This document shows, one piece after another, positions 24,917 to 34,642 of a stretch of 64,000 nucleotides of DNA (positions are counted from its first letter, which is position 1; every line of letters starts with the position of its first letter). Below the pieces are notes generated by a model. The model was not told the DNA's origin, made no database searches, and saw only the letters and a program-made list of their open reading frames with translations. The translations under genes and the position numbers were made by a program. Origin of the DNA: PHAA01 sp034678805 (GTDB taxonomy: Bacteria > Bacillota > Syntrophomonadia > Syntrophomonadales > Syntrophomonadaceae); assembly GCA_034678805.1 (NCBI GenBank), contig JAXDBN010000244.1:1-64000 (forward strand). Reading direction: 5' to 3'.

Positions 24917-25757
24917 ACTCGGCAAGTTCTTATCAATGATAGACTTTAACCATACTCTTTTTGGCCTGCCTTTTGCCTATTTGGGTGCTTTTCTAGCAGT
25001 ATCTGGCATTCCTTCTTTAGCCCAACTATTTTGGATAACGGTGGCTATGTTCGGAGCCCGTTCCGCTGCTCTATGCCTTAACCGTTTGATTGACCGGGCT
25101 ATAGATCGGGCTAATCCTCGTACAGCTGGATGGGTGTTACCTGCGGGGGAGTTACCGGTTACGGGTGTATGGTTTTTGGTGATCGTCTTCTTTGTTATTC
25201 TGTTTTGGGCAGCTGCCCACCTTAATCCCCTATGTGTGAAACTGGCGCCTTTGGCAGTCATTATTTTATGGATCTATTCTTATACAAAAAGATTTACCTG
25301 GTGGTGTCACCTGCTATTAGGAATGGCAGTAGGAATAGGTCCGGTCGGTGGTTGGATTGCTGTAACGGGAAGGTTTGAATGGCAGCCGCTGCTATTGTGG
25401 ATGGCTGTAGCGGGTTGGGTTGCGGGATTTGACACAATGTATGCCTGTCAGGATATAGAGTTTGACCGTAACCATGGACTTTTTTCCATACCTGCGCGTT
25501 TTGGTGCAACCGGGGCTTTAATATTTTCGGCAGCTTTTCACTTGTCCACGGTAATTTTTTTAATTATTAATGGATTGGTGATGCAACTGGGCATTTGGTA
25601 TTTCATTGGCATAGCCTTTACTGCCATCTTGTTGCTTTATGAGCATATAATCGTTACACCAGCCAATTTAGCCCGTGTTAATTTTGCTTCTTTCAGAATT
25701 AACCATTATGTTGGACTTATTATTTTTGTGATGACATTAATAGATATTCTTGTTTGA
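24897..25757 (+). CDS. ubiA: UbiA-family prenyltransferase (4-hydroxybenzoate/menaquinone type)
   Basis: An integral membrane enzyme of 286 residues that attaches the polyprenyl chain to the aromatic headgroup. It has about eight hydrophobic helices and both Mg-prenyl-diphosphate motifs: NRLIDRAIDRANPRTAGW and ACQDIEFDRNHGLFS. It begins at a GTG and overlaps ubiD by 20 bases. Together with UbiD it fits the last steps of the futalosine menaquinone route (MqnP/MqnL-type), though no mqn genes are in the window. Confidence 0.9.
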   Translation: MSTALNKLGKFLSMIDFNHTLFGLPFAYLGAFLAVSGIPSLAQLFWITVAMFGARSAALCLNRLIDRAIDRANPRTAGWVLPAGELPVTGVWFLVIVFFVILFWAAAHLNPLCVKLAPLAVIILWIYSYTKRFTWWCHLLLGMAVGIGPVGGWIAVTGRFEWQPLLLWMAVAGWVAGFDTMYACQDIEFDRNHGLFSIPARFGATGALIFSAAFHLSTVIFLIINGLVMQLGIWYFIGIAFTAILLLYEHIIVTPANLARVNFASFRINHYVGLIIFVMTLIDILV

Positions 25758-25858
25758 TATTATTTTCGTGGCTTTTTGGCTGAAATAGCCGAATTAATAG
25801 GTAATTAAGATATGGAAATACTATTTTTAAACAACACCTCAATCGAATTCAGTTATAG

Positions 25859-25887
25859 TTGGTTTTTAAGGTACGGAAATATATAAT
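25859..25887 (+). promoter_or_regulatory. Possible promoter for the polyprenyl synthase and tat genes
   Basis: TTGGTT (25859-25864) and a perfect TATAAT (25882-25887) are 17 bases apart, ending 33 bases before the synthase start. Confidence 0.5.
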
Positions 25888-25919
25888 TAGATAGAATTTG
25901 TTGATCAAAGGGGTAACCA

Positions 25920-26888
25920 ATGACCGGTTTGGAAATATTTAATCCCGTAAATAATGAGTTGGGACAGGTTGAAGCCGAACTAATAAAAAGTATTGATACA
26001 GAATTGCCATTACTCGAACAGGCTGCAACCCACTTGGTTAAAGCAGGTGGAAAACGGTTGAGACCCGCTTTTGTATTACTATCTGCGAAAATCTTTTCAG
26101 ATGATGTCACTTATGCTATTCCTCTGGCGGTATCTCTGGAGTTGATTCACATGGCCAGCCTGGTACATGATGATGTCATTGATAACTCAGATCTCAGGAG
26201 AGGCCAGCCGACTGTAAAGAGCCAATGGGGTAATCGTTTATCAATTTATACCGGCAACTACGTACTGGCCAAATCAATGTGTCTGGCTGATTATTACCAA
26301 AGCCGTGACGTTATTGATGTAATGGCCAGGACTAGCATGAGCATCTGTGAAGGTGAAATTAAGCAAATGCGCAGTTGCTATGATGTAAACCAGGGTCTAA
26401 AAGATTACCTCCGCAGGATAGAAAGAAAAACCGCGTTATTGATTTCCGTGAGCTGTCAACTTGGGGCAATGATAAGCTCAGCTGAAGAGAGATATATAGA
26501 AGCATTAAGAAAATACGGTTATTATCTGGGCATGGCATTTCAGATTACTGATGATATTCTGGACTTTGTTGCTGATGAAGAAATTCTGGGCAAACCGGTC
26601 GGAAGTGATATACGGCAGGGAGTGATAACTCTACCGGCAATCTACGCTCTAAAATGCAGCTCTAACAGCGGTAAACTGGCATCTCTTTTAGCGTCCCCGC
26701 GATCTTGTGCAGAACAAGCAGAAGAAATCGTTGAGTTGGTTAACGATAGTGATGGAATAGACTATGCTTATTATGCGAGTAACAGATATGCCGAGAAGGC
26801 TTTACGGCAGTTGGAAAGTCTGCCGGATATGCCGGTTAAGGAATCTTTATACAAAATAGCGGACTTTATTTCAGGCAGGGAGTACTGA
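25920..26888 (+). CDS. hepT: Polyprenyl diphosphate synthase (heptaprenyl/octaprenyl type)
   Basis: The enzyme builds the long isoprenoid tail of the quinone from IPP. The 322-residue protein has GGKRLRP (43-49), the first aspartate motif HDDVIDNSDLRRG (Asp84, 85, 88) and the second in FQITDDILDF. The chain length cannot be read reliably. It lies downstream of ubiD-ubiA and of a degenerate paralogue that may be its partner subunit, as HepS is for HepT. RBS AAAGGGGTAACC. Confidence 0.9.
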   Translation: MTGLEIFNPVNNELGQVEAELIKSIDTELPLLEQAATHLVKAGGKRLRPAFVLLSAKIFSDDVTYAIPLAVSLELIHMASLVHDDVIDNSDLRRGQPTVKSQWGNRLSIYTGNYVLAKSMCLADYYQSRDVIDVMARTSMSICEGEIKQMRSCYDVNQGLKDYLRRIERKTALLISVSCQLGAMISSAEERYIEALRKYGYYLGMAFQITDDILDFVADEEILGKPVGSDIRQGVITLPAIYALKCSSNSGKLASLLASPRSCAEQAEEIVELVNDSDGIDYAYYASNRYAEKALRQLESLPDMPVKESLYKIADFISGREY

Positions 26889-26906
26889 TCCTGGGAGGTT
26901 TAACAA

Positions 26907-27689
26907 TTGGCCTTTTCTGATATGTCAGCTGAGGAGAAGCAGACGCTACTTGAGCATCTGGGTGAATTAAGAAAAACAATTCTAATCGTGGTAGCGGCAG
27001 TTTTTATTGCCGCCATGATTTGTTTCTCTTTCAATGAATTCTTACTTCAAATAGTAACCTACCCAGTTCGCTCTATAGGGCAAAATCTAATTGTAACTGG
27101 CGTCACGGAGGCCTTTTTTGTTAAGTTGCAAATATCCTTTTTAGCAGGTTTTATACTTGCTTTCCCCATAGTCTCCTGGGCAGTTTGGCGGTTTATAAAG
27201 CCAGCTTTGTTTGTGCATGAGAGAAAGTACATCTATATTTTGTTTCCAACCACCATTCTTTTATTTGCTGGTGGGGTAGTTTTTGCCTATTTCGTAGTTT
27301 TGCCCCTGGTGCTTAATTTCTTTGTATATATTGCCGGGGCAAACCTTGAAACCATGTTCACAGTTGACCAGTATGTTACCTTTGTCATGTCTTTTGTTCT
27401 TCCGTTCGGAATAACCTTTGAATTACCCGTAATTACTTATTTCCTCGCCAAATTAGGTATTATTAAGCGAGAAATGCTGACCAAGAACAGGAAATATGCT
27501 TTATTGATTATTGTAATCTTGGGTGGGGTACTAAGTCCGGGACCAGATCCAGTCAGCCAGGTGCTGATGGCCGGTCCGGTATATCTGCTTTACGAGGTCA
27601 GTATTTTGGTAACCAAATTTACCAAACCTCGCGATAAGAATGATGAAGAAGTAACAGCAGATACTGCCGGGACAACCAGTAAAAAATAA
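26907..27689 (+). CDS. tatC: Twin-arginine translocase subunit TatC
   Basis: TatC recognises twin-arginine signal peptides of folded, often cofactor-containing proteins. The 260-residue protein has six hydrophobic helices and the family's N-terminal LLEHLGELRKTI with the key Glu, plus the loop PVRS and later ITFELPV. It begins with a TTG after GGGAGG, 18 bases after hepT. tatA follows after about 160 bases. Confidence 0.95.
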   Translation: MAFSDMSAEEKQTLLEHLGELRKTILIVVAAVFIAAMICFSFNEFLLQIVTYPVRSIGQNLIVTGVTEAFFVKLQISFLAGFILAFPIVSWAVWRFIKPALFVHERKYIYILFPTTILLFAGGVVFAYFVVLPLVLNFFVYIAGANLETMFTVDQYVTFVMSFVLPFGITFELPVITYFLAKLGIIKREMLTKNRKYALLIIVILGGVLSPGPDPVSQVLMAGPVYLLYEVSILVTKFTKPRDKNDEEVTADTAGTTSKK

Positions 27690-27851
27690 ACTTGGATTAA
27701 AATACAACCGCGATATTCGCCAACGAACGTCAACCATTCTTTACAAAGGCATGACTTTTTGCCATAATATCTTGTGGAGATGGAAAAAACACAATTTTTT
27801 GCAGATAAGGCTCAGATCCCATTTTAGTGGGCGTAGATAGGAGGAAGTGGC

Positions 27852-28040
27852 TTGTTCGGATTAATAGGCAACATCGGTCCATGGGAGCTTATCCTGGTAT
27901 TAGTGATTGTTCTGGTTATATTTGGCCCAGGCAAATTGCCCAAAGTAGGTGAGTCGCTGGGAAAAGCGTTACAGAGCTTTAAAAAGGCCAAAGAAGAAGG
28001 AGACGATGAAGAAAACGATGGGGCCAAAAAGGACAATTAG
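27852..28040 (+). CDS. tatA: Twin-arginine translocase subunit TatA/E
   Basis: A 62-residue protein with a short N-terminal membrane helix (LILVLVIVLVIFGPGKLP), the FGPGKLP hinge, an amphipathic helix (VGESLGKALQSFKKA) and an acidic tail, the TatA layout. TatA oligomers form the export path. It starts with TTG; RBS AGGAGG. It lies between tatC and the siroheme gene. Confidence 0.93.
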   Translation: MFGLIGNIGPWELILVLVIVLVIFGPGKLPKVGESLGKALQSFKKAKEEGDDEENDGAKKDN

Positions 28041-28091
28041 AATGGGTCTGGATTTAGCCCTTTTTTGCCGCCTGGATTATGAGGTGCATTG

Positions 28092-28733
28092 ATGGCGCAC
28101 TTGTACCCGATCTTTATAAATTTGGCCGACAAGAGATGTCTGGTAATCGGCGGAGGTAAGGTAGCGGAACGTAAAATTGAGACTCTCTTGGAGTATGATG
28201 CCCAAGTGATGGTAGTGAGCCCGGAAAGTACCATTAAGATAAGGGAATGGGCTCAACAAAACGTGATAAGTTGGCAGCAGAGGGTATTCAAACCGTCAGA
28301 TTTGGAAGAGATATTTATTGTATTTATTGCTACCGGAGATAGTGAGTTAAATCGATCAGTAGCTACGCTATGCCGTGATGAAGGTATATTGGTAAACGCC
28401 GTTGACGATCCTGCTAATTGCGATTTTTATGTACCGGCTGTCTTGAGACGGAATTCATTGTGTATAGCGGTTTCTACCGAAGGAAATAGCCCGCTTTTGG
28501 CGGCAAAACTTCGCAACGAGCTGGAGACAATAATCCCGATCGAATATGGAGAATGGGTAGATATCTTAGGTCAACTTAGAGACGAGATAAAAAATGCTGA
28601 CATAGATATCAGTCAGAGACAACAAATATTCGCCAAACTGGTTTACTCTGATATTTTGGATTTACTAAAACAAGGACGAAAACGAGAAATAGAGGAGCGT
28701 ATATCAGAATGTATGTCCTGCTTACGGGAATAA
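28092..28733 (+). CDS. Precorrin-2 dehydrogenase/sirohydrochlorin ferrochelatase (Met8/CysG-N type)
   Basis: It oxidises precorrin-2 with NAD and inserts iron to give siroheme. The 213-residue protein has the Rossmann motif VIGGGKVAERKIETLL near the start and VNAVDDPANCDFYVPAV in the middle, both diagnostic. ATG 28092 is favoured over TTG 28089. It overlaps hemA by 25 bases, opening the tetrapyrrole operon. Siroheme made here can feed the Ahb heme route encoded downstream. Confidence 0.9.
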   Translation: MAHLYPIFINLADKRCLVIGGGKVAERKIETLLEYDAQVMVVSPESTIKIREWAQQNVISWQQRVFKPSDLEEIFIVFIATGDSELNRSVATLCRDEGILVNAVDDPANCDFYVPAVLRRNSLCIAVSTEGNSPLLAAKLRNELETIIPIEYGEWVDILGQLRDEIKNADIDISQRQQIFAKLVYSDILDLLKQGRKREIEERISECMSCLRE

Positions 28734-30022
28734 ACCACCATACTGCACCAATTGAGATTCGTGAACGCTTTGCCTTTGCACCTTCTCAAGTGGAACAAGC
28801 TTATGCCCAAGGACAAGATGATATAGTCGAGGGGCTGGTTATCCTTAATACCTGCAACCGGACTGAATTGTACGCCACAGCCAGAAATATTGAGAGAGGT
28901 CAGGAACACCTTAAAACGTATCTGGCTTCCATTTCGGGTTTGCCAATTGAACAAATAGAAAAGTATATTTATCAACCAAACTGTTATGAAGCGATAGAAC
29001 ATCTTTTTAAGGTTTCCTCTGGACTCGATTCTATGATAGTAGGAGAAACACAGGTTTTGGGCCAAGTTAAAGAGGCTTACCAAAAGGCTCAGGAGTGCAA
29101 AGCTTCTGATGCAGTTCTAAACAGTCTTTTCCAAAAAGCGATCCATGTCGGCAAAAAAGTCCGGACCGCCACTGCCATAGACCAGCACCCAGTTTCAGTA
29201 AGTTATGCAGCAGTAGAACTTGCTAAGAAAATCCTTGGTCCCCTGCAGGACAAGACTGTTTTGGTAGTGGGCGCGGGCGAAATGGCAGATTTGGCAACCC
29301 AGTATTTAATGGTTAATGGGGTAAGATCAGTAATTATCTCCAATCGCTCTTATGAGAAAGCGGTTGAGATGGCAGCCTTATTTAACGGAAGAGCAGCTCG
29401 TTTTGATTTGCTCCCGTCAGAAATGGAACATGCTGATATAGTTATAAGCTGTACTGCCGCCAGACATTATGTATTACGGGATGACAACTGCGGAGATACC
29501 TTGAGATCTCGCCAGGGACGGAAAATAATTTTGATAGATGTAGCCGTACCTCGGGATATTGATCCGGCTCTGAATGCGATTGAAGGGGTATTCCTCTACG
29601 ATATTGACGATCTGCAAGGGGTTATCGATCTAAACATGGCGGCGCGGCGGAAAGCAGCCTTGAGAGCCGAGGCTATCATTGCTGATGAACTTGAGGAATT
29701 CAACCAGTGGATGGCTAGCCTTAGTGTTGTACCGGTTATAAGTGCGTTGAAAAAGCATGGCGAGATTATAAAACAGAATGAGCTGAAGAAGACGCTTAAT
29801 CGGTTGGGTAAAACATCAGATCGTGAAAAAGAGATTGTGACGGCTATGGCCCATTCGATAGTAAACCAGCTGCTGCATTATCCGGTTATCAATTTGAAGG
29901 AGATGGCCGTCAGCAATCAAGGGCATCTCTATGCTGAAGTGGTAAAGAGACTTTTCAGTTTAGAATTACCGGATGAGGAGCAGGAAGAGTATGCAAAGAT
30001 TAAGACTGGGTACCAGAGGTAG
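28709..30022 (+). CDS. hemA: Glutamyl-tRNA reductase
   Basis: HemA reduces glutamyl-tRNA to glutamate-1-semialdehyde, the first step of tetrapyrrole synthesis. At 437 residues it has the catalytic Cys49 in TCNRTELY, GLDSMIVGETQVLGQVKEAY (a piece: SMIVGETQVLGQ), and the NADPH motif VVGAGEMA. It overlaps both neighbours, so the operon is tightly coupled. Confidence 0.96.
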   Translation: MYVLLTGINHHTAPIEIRERFAFAPSQVEQAYAQGQDDIVEGLVILNTCNRTELYATARNIERGQEHLKTYLASISGLPIEQIEKYIYQPNCYEAIEHLFKVSSGLDSMIVGETQVLGQVKEAYQKAQECKASDAVLNSLFQKAIHVGKKVRTATAIDQHPVSVSYAAVELAKKILGPLQDKTVLVVGAGEMADLATQYLMVNGVRSVIISNRSYEKAVEMAALFNGRAARFDLLPSEMEHADIVISCTAARHYVLRDDNCGDTLRSRQGRKIILIDVAVPRDIDPALNAIEGVFLYDIDDLQGVIDLNMAARRKAALRAEAIIADELEEFNQWMASLSVVPVISALKKHGEIIKQNELKKTLNRLGKTSDREKEIVTAMAHSIVNQLLHYPVINLKEMAVSNQGHLYAEVVKRLFSLELPDEEQEEYAKIKTGYQR

Positions 30023-30923
30023 CCAACTAGCTCTTTGGCAAGCCGAATTCGTTGCCAGAGAGATAAGAGTTAAGAAACCAGAACTTGAAATAGAAACAGT
30101 TATCATCAAAACCAAGGGTGATAAGATTTTAGATGTAGCGTTATCCAAGATAGGTGATAAAGGACTCTTCACCAGAGAAATAGAGAATGCCCTAATAGCT
30201 GAAGAGATTGACCTGGCTGTGCACAGCATGAAAGATCTACCTTCCTTTCTTGCCCCAGGACTTGGTTTAGGAGCAGTGCTAAAGCGAGAGAATCCCCGGG
30301 ATGTTCTAATTTCCAACCATGGCTACACTATGGCCACCCTGCCTCATAACGGATTAGTCGGAACTTCCAGCCTTAGACGAATTGCTCAGCTTAAGAATTT
30401 ACGTCCCGATATTCAGATCTCTGATTTGCGCGGCAACGTAGAGACTCGAATTAGAAAAATGGCCGAACACAACATGGACGCCATAATTCTGGCTTATGCA
30501 GGCGTTTCACGCCTGGGATTAACCGATAAGATCACAGAAGTGATAGATGCTGATAGCGTTCTACCGGCAGTGGGCCAAGGTGCAATTGCGGTGGAGATCA
30601 GAAATGACGATACGGAAACCGCAGATATTATGGAAATGATCAACCATCTCCCTACCTCTATCACCACTCAATCGGAAAGAGCATTCCTGCGTCTTTTGGA
30701 GGGAGGATGCCAGGTTCCGATAGCTTGTTTAGCCCAAATTAATGATGGCGAGATTCATATAGAAGGATTGATTTCATCTATTGACGGACAGGTATTGCTG
30801 CGAGACAGTCTATCGGGCCGATTAGATCAGGCACAGGAAATAGGTCAACAACTGGCTCAGACTCTTTTGGACCGGGGGGGCCAACAAATACTGCAGGAAA
30901 TTAAGGAATTGGGAGAGTTGTAG
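29991..30923 (+). CDS. hemC: Hydroxymethylbilane synthase (porphobilinogen deaminase)
   Basis: HemC polymerises four porphobilinogens to hydroxymethylbilane on a dipyrromethane cofactor. The 310-residue protein begins RLRLGTRGSQLALWQ, has HSMKDLP, DLRGNVETR and the cofactor-binding cysteine in LEGGCQVPIA. ATG 29991 follows GAGGAGCAGGAAG and overlaps the end of hemA by 32 bases. The stop abuts the next gene. Confidence 0.95.
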   Translation: MQRLRLGTRGSQLALWQAEFVAREIRVKKPELEIETVIIKTKGDKILDVALSKIGDKGLFTREIENALIAEEIDLAVHSMKDLPSFLAPGLGLGAVLKRENPRDVLISNHGYTMATLPHNGLVGTSSLRRIAQLKNLRPDIQISDLRGNVETRIRKMAEHNMDAIILAYAGVSRLGLTDKITEVIDADSVLPAVGQGAIAVEIRNDDTETADIMEMINHLPTSITTQSERAFLRLLEGGCQVPIACLAQINDGEIHIEGLISSIDGQVLLRDSLSGRLDQAQEIGQQLAQTLLDRGGQQILQEIKELGEL

Positions 30924-32447
30924 ATGGCAAAGGCAGGATATGTATATTTAATCGGAGCCGGCCCCGGCGATCCTGATTTATTTACGATTAAGGGCAAGAA
31001 AGCCATAGAAAAGGCGGAAGTAGTTGTTTATGACCGCCTTATTGGGCAAGAAATATTAGATTATGCTCCTCAAAATGCCGAGATGATATATGTTGGTAAA
31101 GCATCCAGCAACCATGCCCTTCCCCAGGACGATATAAATAAGCTGCTGGTTGAGAAAGCCCAGGCGGGTAAAATTGTAGCTCGCTTAAAAGGAGGAGATC
31201 CTTTTGTGTTTGGGAGGGGCGGAGAAGAAGCGCAGTATATCCACAAACACGGCATCAACTTTGAGGTAATTCCAGGAATCACTTCTGCGATTGCGGTTCC
31301 TGCATATGCAGGGATACCCGTTACTCATAGAGATGCGACTTCTAGTTTTGCGGTCATTACTGGACATGAGAGACCAGATAAACAGGTCAGTTCTATTCAG
31401 TGGGATAAAATAGCAACTGGTATTGGCACTCTAGTTTTTTTAATGGGTGTAGAGAATCTGGAGTTTATCGTGAATAACCTGATCAAAGCAGGCCGGAGTG
31501 AGCAGACCCCAGTAGCCCTAATCCGTCGCGGTACTTTCCCAGATCAGGAGGTTGTTAGTGGAACCCTGGCGGATATAGTCGCAAAAGTCCGGGAAGCCGG
31601 CTTTCAACCCCCAGCCATCATTATTGTTGGAGAGACGGTAAGGCTGCGTGAAGAGTTGCAATGGCGGGAGAACCGTCCGTTGTGGGGAACCAGGATAGTA
31701 GTTACCAGGGCCCGTGCTCAGGCAAGTGACCTTTTGGAACGTATCCGTTACGAAGGCGGCCAAGCCATAGAGTTCCCATCAATAGAGATTGTCCCTCAAG
31801 AAGATCTCAGTGCTTTATATGATGCCTTTGAACGAATAGAGGCCTACGAATGGATAATATTTACCAGTGTTAATGCTGTAGATATCTTCTTCACCCAGCT
31901 GGGCGTCCAGGGTATTGATATCAGAAGTCTTCGAGGCAGCCGTATTTGTGCAATTGGTCCGGCGACTGCAGCAAAATTGAACAGTTTGGGCCTCTTGGTC
32001 GATTTTATTCCGAAAGACTATCAGGCTGAGGGTATTATAGCTGGGCTCAAAGAGTATCTAAAACCCCAGGAGAGAGTATTATTACCTAGAGCGCATGGAG
32101 CTCGCACTGTTTTACCAGAAAGTCTGCAAGCTTTGGGGGCAATAGTGGATGAGATAATCCTCTATCGTTCCGAACCGGCATCACATGTGGACGATTCGCT
32201 GTTAAGGGAAATAAAACTGGGTAAGTTTGATTATATAACATTTACCAGTTCATCAACTGTAAATAATTTTGTTAATATAATAGGGCAGGAAAATATCATC
32301 ACTATTGATAAGCTAGTGAAGGTAGCCTGTATAGGACCTATCACAGCCCAAACGGCTCGTGAAAAAGGATTCACGGTGGATATTATCCCGATCCAATATA
32401 CAATTGATGCTTTATTAGATGCTATAATATCTGATCGCCAGACATAA
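30924..32447 (+). CDS. cobA-hemD: Uroporphyrinogen-III methyltransferase/synthase fusion (CobA-HemD)
   Basis: A 507-residue bifunctional enzyme. Residues 1-245 are the SAM uroporphyrinogen-III C-methyltransferase (VYLIGAGPGDPDLFT, KGGDPFVFGRGGEEA) that makes precorrin-2. The rest, from about 255, is uroporphyrinogen-III synthase (HemD), with EWIIFTSVNAVDIFF and ITFTSSSTVNNF. The fusion is common in Clostridia and channels hydroxymethylbilane towards siroheme or cobalamin. It starts one base after hemC ends. Confidence 0.95.
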   Translation: MAKAGYVYLIGAGPGDPDLFTIKGKKAIEKAEVVVYDRLIGQEILDYAPQNAEMIYVGKASSNHALPQDDINKLLVEKAQAGKIVARLKGGDPFVFGRGGEEAQYIHKHGINFEVIPGITSAIAVPAYAGIPVTHRDATSSFAVITGHERPDKQVSSIQWDKIATGIGTLVFLMGVENLEFIVNNLIKAGRSEQTPVALIRRGTFPDQEVVSGTLADIVAKVREAGFQPPAIIIVGETVRLREELQWRENRPLWGTRIVVTRARAQASDLLERIRYEGGQAIEFPSIEIVPQEDLSALYDAFERIEAYEWIIFTSVNAVDIFFTQLGVQGIDIRSLRGSRICAIGPATAAKLNSLGLLVDFIPKDYQAEGIIAGLKEYLKPQERVLLPRAHGARTVLPESLQALGAIVDEIILYRSEPASHVDDSLLREIKLGKFDYITFTSSSTVNNFVNIIGQENIITIDKLVKVACIGPITAQTAREKGFTVDIIPIQYTIDALLDAIISDRQT

Positions 32448-32579
32448 CAAGTGGACAAACCAGGAGCTATCTAAACTAATTGTGTTTATTGCTGGCCATT
32501 AAAATGACAAGTTGGTTATGGTTGATTAATTCTCTCCATACATGTTTGTAAATATAAAAGTTGATAAGGAGTGTATAAT

Positions 32580-33557
32580 ATGAGTTTTCCTGTCAACCGG
32601 ATGAGGAGACTGCGAGCTAGCGACACCATACGCAGTATGGTGCGGGAAACCCATCTGCATGTCACTGATCTTATTTATCCTCTGTTTGTGACATTTGGTA
32701 AAGAGAAAAAAAATCCTATCCAATCAATGCCCGGGGTCTTTCAATTATCTGTTGATAACCTGGCTGGAGAAGTTGAACAGATATACTCTCTGGGTATACC
32801 GGCTGTTTTACTATTTGGCATTCCGGAATATAAAGACAGCCAAGCTAGTTCAGCATACGATGAAAATGGGGTAATACAGGAGGCAATCCGTTCCATAAAG
32901 AGTACCTGTCCTGATTTACTGGTAATAACTGACGTCTGCTTGTGCGAATATATGGATCATGGGCATTGCGGCATTGTAGAGAAAAACGGGTCAGTGAATA
33001 ATGATGCCAGCCTCGAATTATTAGCCCGTGAGGCGCTGTCACATGTACAGGCAGGTGCTGATATTGTAGCACCTTCAGATATGATGGATGGTCGGATTGG
33101 TTTTATCAGAAACGTACTTGATTCGAGTGGCTTTGAGAGTATTCCGATTATGTCCTATGCCGCTAAATATGCTTCCGCTTTTTACGGACCGTTCAGGGAG
33201 GCGGCTGAATCGGCTCCTAAGTTTGGTAACCGTAAGACGTACCAGATGGATCCAGCTAATGTTCTGGAGGCTTTACGGGAAGTAGAGCTGGATATAAATG
33301 AGGGCGCAGACATTGTAATGGTTAAACCGGCTCTAGCCTATCTGGATGTTCTGAAAGCAGTTAAGGATAAGTTTGCTTATCCCACTGCCGCCTATAATGT
33401 CAGCGGTGAATATGCGATGGTAAAAGCAGCTGCTTCCCAAGGCTGGATTGACGAGCAAGCGGTAACATTAGAAATTCTAACGGCTATTAAAAGAGCAGGT
33501 GCGGATATGATTATCACCTATGCGGCAAAAGACGTTGCTGGAATAATCTTACGCTGA
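32580..33557 (+). CDS. hemB: Porphobilinogen synthase (delta-aminolevulinate dehydratase), zinc type
   Basis: HemB joins two 5-aminolevulinates. Both active-site lysines are visible, in IMSYAAKYASAFYGPF and DIVMVKPALAYLD. The cysteine set DVCLCEYMDHGHCG marks the zinc-dependent form. The 325-residue start ATG 32580 follows AAGGAG by 8 bases; ATG 32571 lies inside the ribosome site. A 132-base gap separates it from cobA-hemD, so it may have its own promoter. Confidence 0.95.
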   Translation: MSFPVNRMRRLRASDTIRSMVRETHLHVTDLIYPLFVTFGKEKKNPIQSMPGVFQLSVDNLAGEVEQIYSLGIPAVLLFGIPEYKDSQASSAYDENGVIQEAIRSIKSTCPDLLVITDVCLCEYMDHGHCGIVEKNGSVNNDASLELLAREALSHVQAGADIVAPSDMMDGRIGFIRNVLDSSGFESIPIMSYAAKYASAFYGPFREAAESAPKFGNRKTYQMDPANVLEALREVELDINEGADIVMVKPALAYLDVLKAVKDKFAYPTAAYNVSGEYAMVKAAASQGWIDEQAVTLEILTAIKRAGADMIITYAAKDVAGIILR

Positions 33558-33649
33558 CAATAGTTACACGATATTTGAGAGATTTCAGTTATCAGTGCTA
33601 AGTACCAACAAGAAATGGCACTGGATAGTTTTGGGGTAGGGGGATAAAA

Positions 33650-34642
33650 ATGCTGGTATCTTGGAATACGACTAACCAATGCAATATGTTTTGTGATCAT
33701 TGCTACAGAGATGCGGGGATCAGGAACGAGGACGAGCTATCCACCGTACAGGCAAAGAAACTAATTAACGAAATTAAAAATGCCGGATTTAAGATTATGA
33801 TCTTTAGTGGCGGAGAGCCGCTCATGCGCTCTGACATATACGAGTTGGCTTCTTTTGCAACTGGATTGGGGCTGCGAGCGGTTATGGGTACCAATGGCAG
33901 TCTTATTACTGCCGAAGTAGCAAGCAAGATGAAAGATGCTGGTTTTATGGCAGCAGGGGTAAGTCTGGATAGCTTGGATCCCGCCAAGAATAACAATTTC
34001 CGTAAATTGGATAATGCCTATCAGCTTACTGTTAAAGGTATGAAGAACCTGAAGGAAGCGGGACTGCCTTTTCAAATTCATACTACGGTTATGGATTGGA
34101 ATGTAGGGGAGTTGGAGAACCTAACCGACTTTGCTGTTGAGATTGGGGCTATGGCCCACCATATATTCTTCCTGGTGCCAACCGGGCGCGCGGTCAATAT
34201 TGAAGATGAGGCCTTGAAAGTAGCAGAGTATGAAAAAACCTTGGCTCGGATAATGGAAAAACAGAGGTCCGTTTCGATAGAGATAAAACCAACTTGTGCA
34301 CCTCAGTTCATTAGAGTAGCTGACAAAAAAGGCATACCCCTCCGGTTTTCAAAAGGATGCCTGGCGGGCATAAGCTACTGTATTATAAGTCCCACCGGTA
34401 ATGTACAGCCATGCGCGTATTTAGATATGCCGCTGGGAAATGTTAAAGACCAACCGTTTGATAAAATCTGGAGAGAAAACGAAGTATTACAGAGATTGCG
34501 CACTATGGAGTATGAGGGTAAATGTGGGATCTGCGATTACAAAAGCCGTTGCGGGGGTTGTCGCGCCAGGGCAAATTATTACAATGGTGATTACATGGCA
34601 GAAGACTCTTGGTGTCTGTACCATCCTAAGGGGGCTATATAA
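33650..34642 (+). CDS. Radical SAM protein of the NirJ2/AhbC type
   Basis: The 330-residue enzyme has the radical SAM motif C11-x3-C15-x2-C18 in TTNQCNMFCDHCYRDAG and a C-terminal SPASM-like cysteine region (CLAGISYC, CGICDYKSRCGGCRA) that would bind a second Fe-S cluster. It resembles NirJ2, a clostridial relative of AhbC and of the heme d1 enzyme NirJ. With ahbA and ahbB directly downstream, a role in turning 12,18-didecarboxysiroheme into Fe-coproporphyrin III (AhbC), or in the final step to heme (AhbD), is likely. Which step cannot be read from sequence. Confidence 0.8.
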   Translation: MLVSWNTTNQCNMFCDHCYRDAGIRNEDELSTVQAKKLINEIKNAGFKIMIFSGGEPLMRSDIYELASFATGLGLRAVMGTNGSLITAEVASKMKDAGFMAAGVSLDSLDPAKNNNFRKLDNAYQLTVKGMKNLKEAGLPFQIHTTVMDWNVGELENLTDFAVEIGAMAHHIFFLVPTGRAVNIEDEALKVAEYEKTLARIMEKQRSVSIEIKPTCAPQFIRVADKKGIPLRFSKGCLAGISYCIISPTGNVQPCAYLDMPLGNVKDQPFDKIWRENEVLQRLRTMEYEGKCGICDYKSRCGGCRARANYYNGDYMAEDSWCLYHPKGAI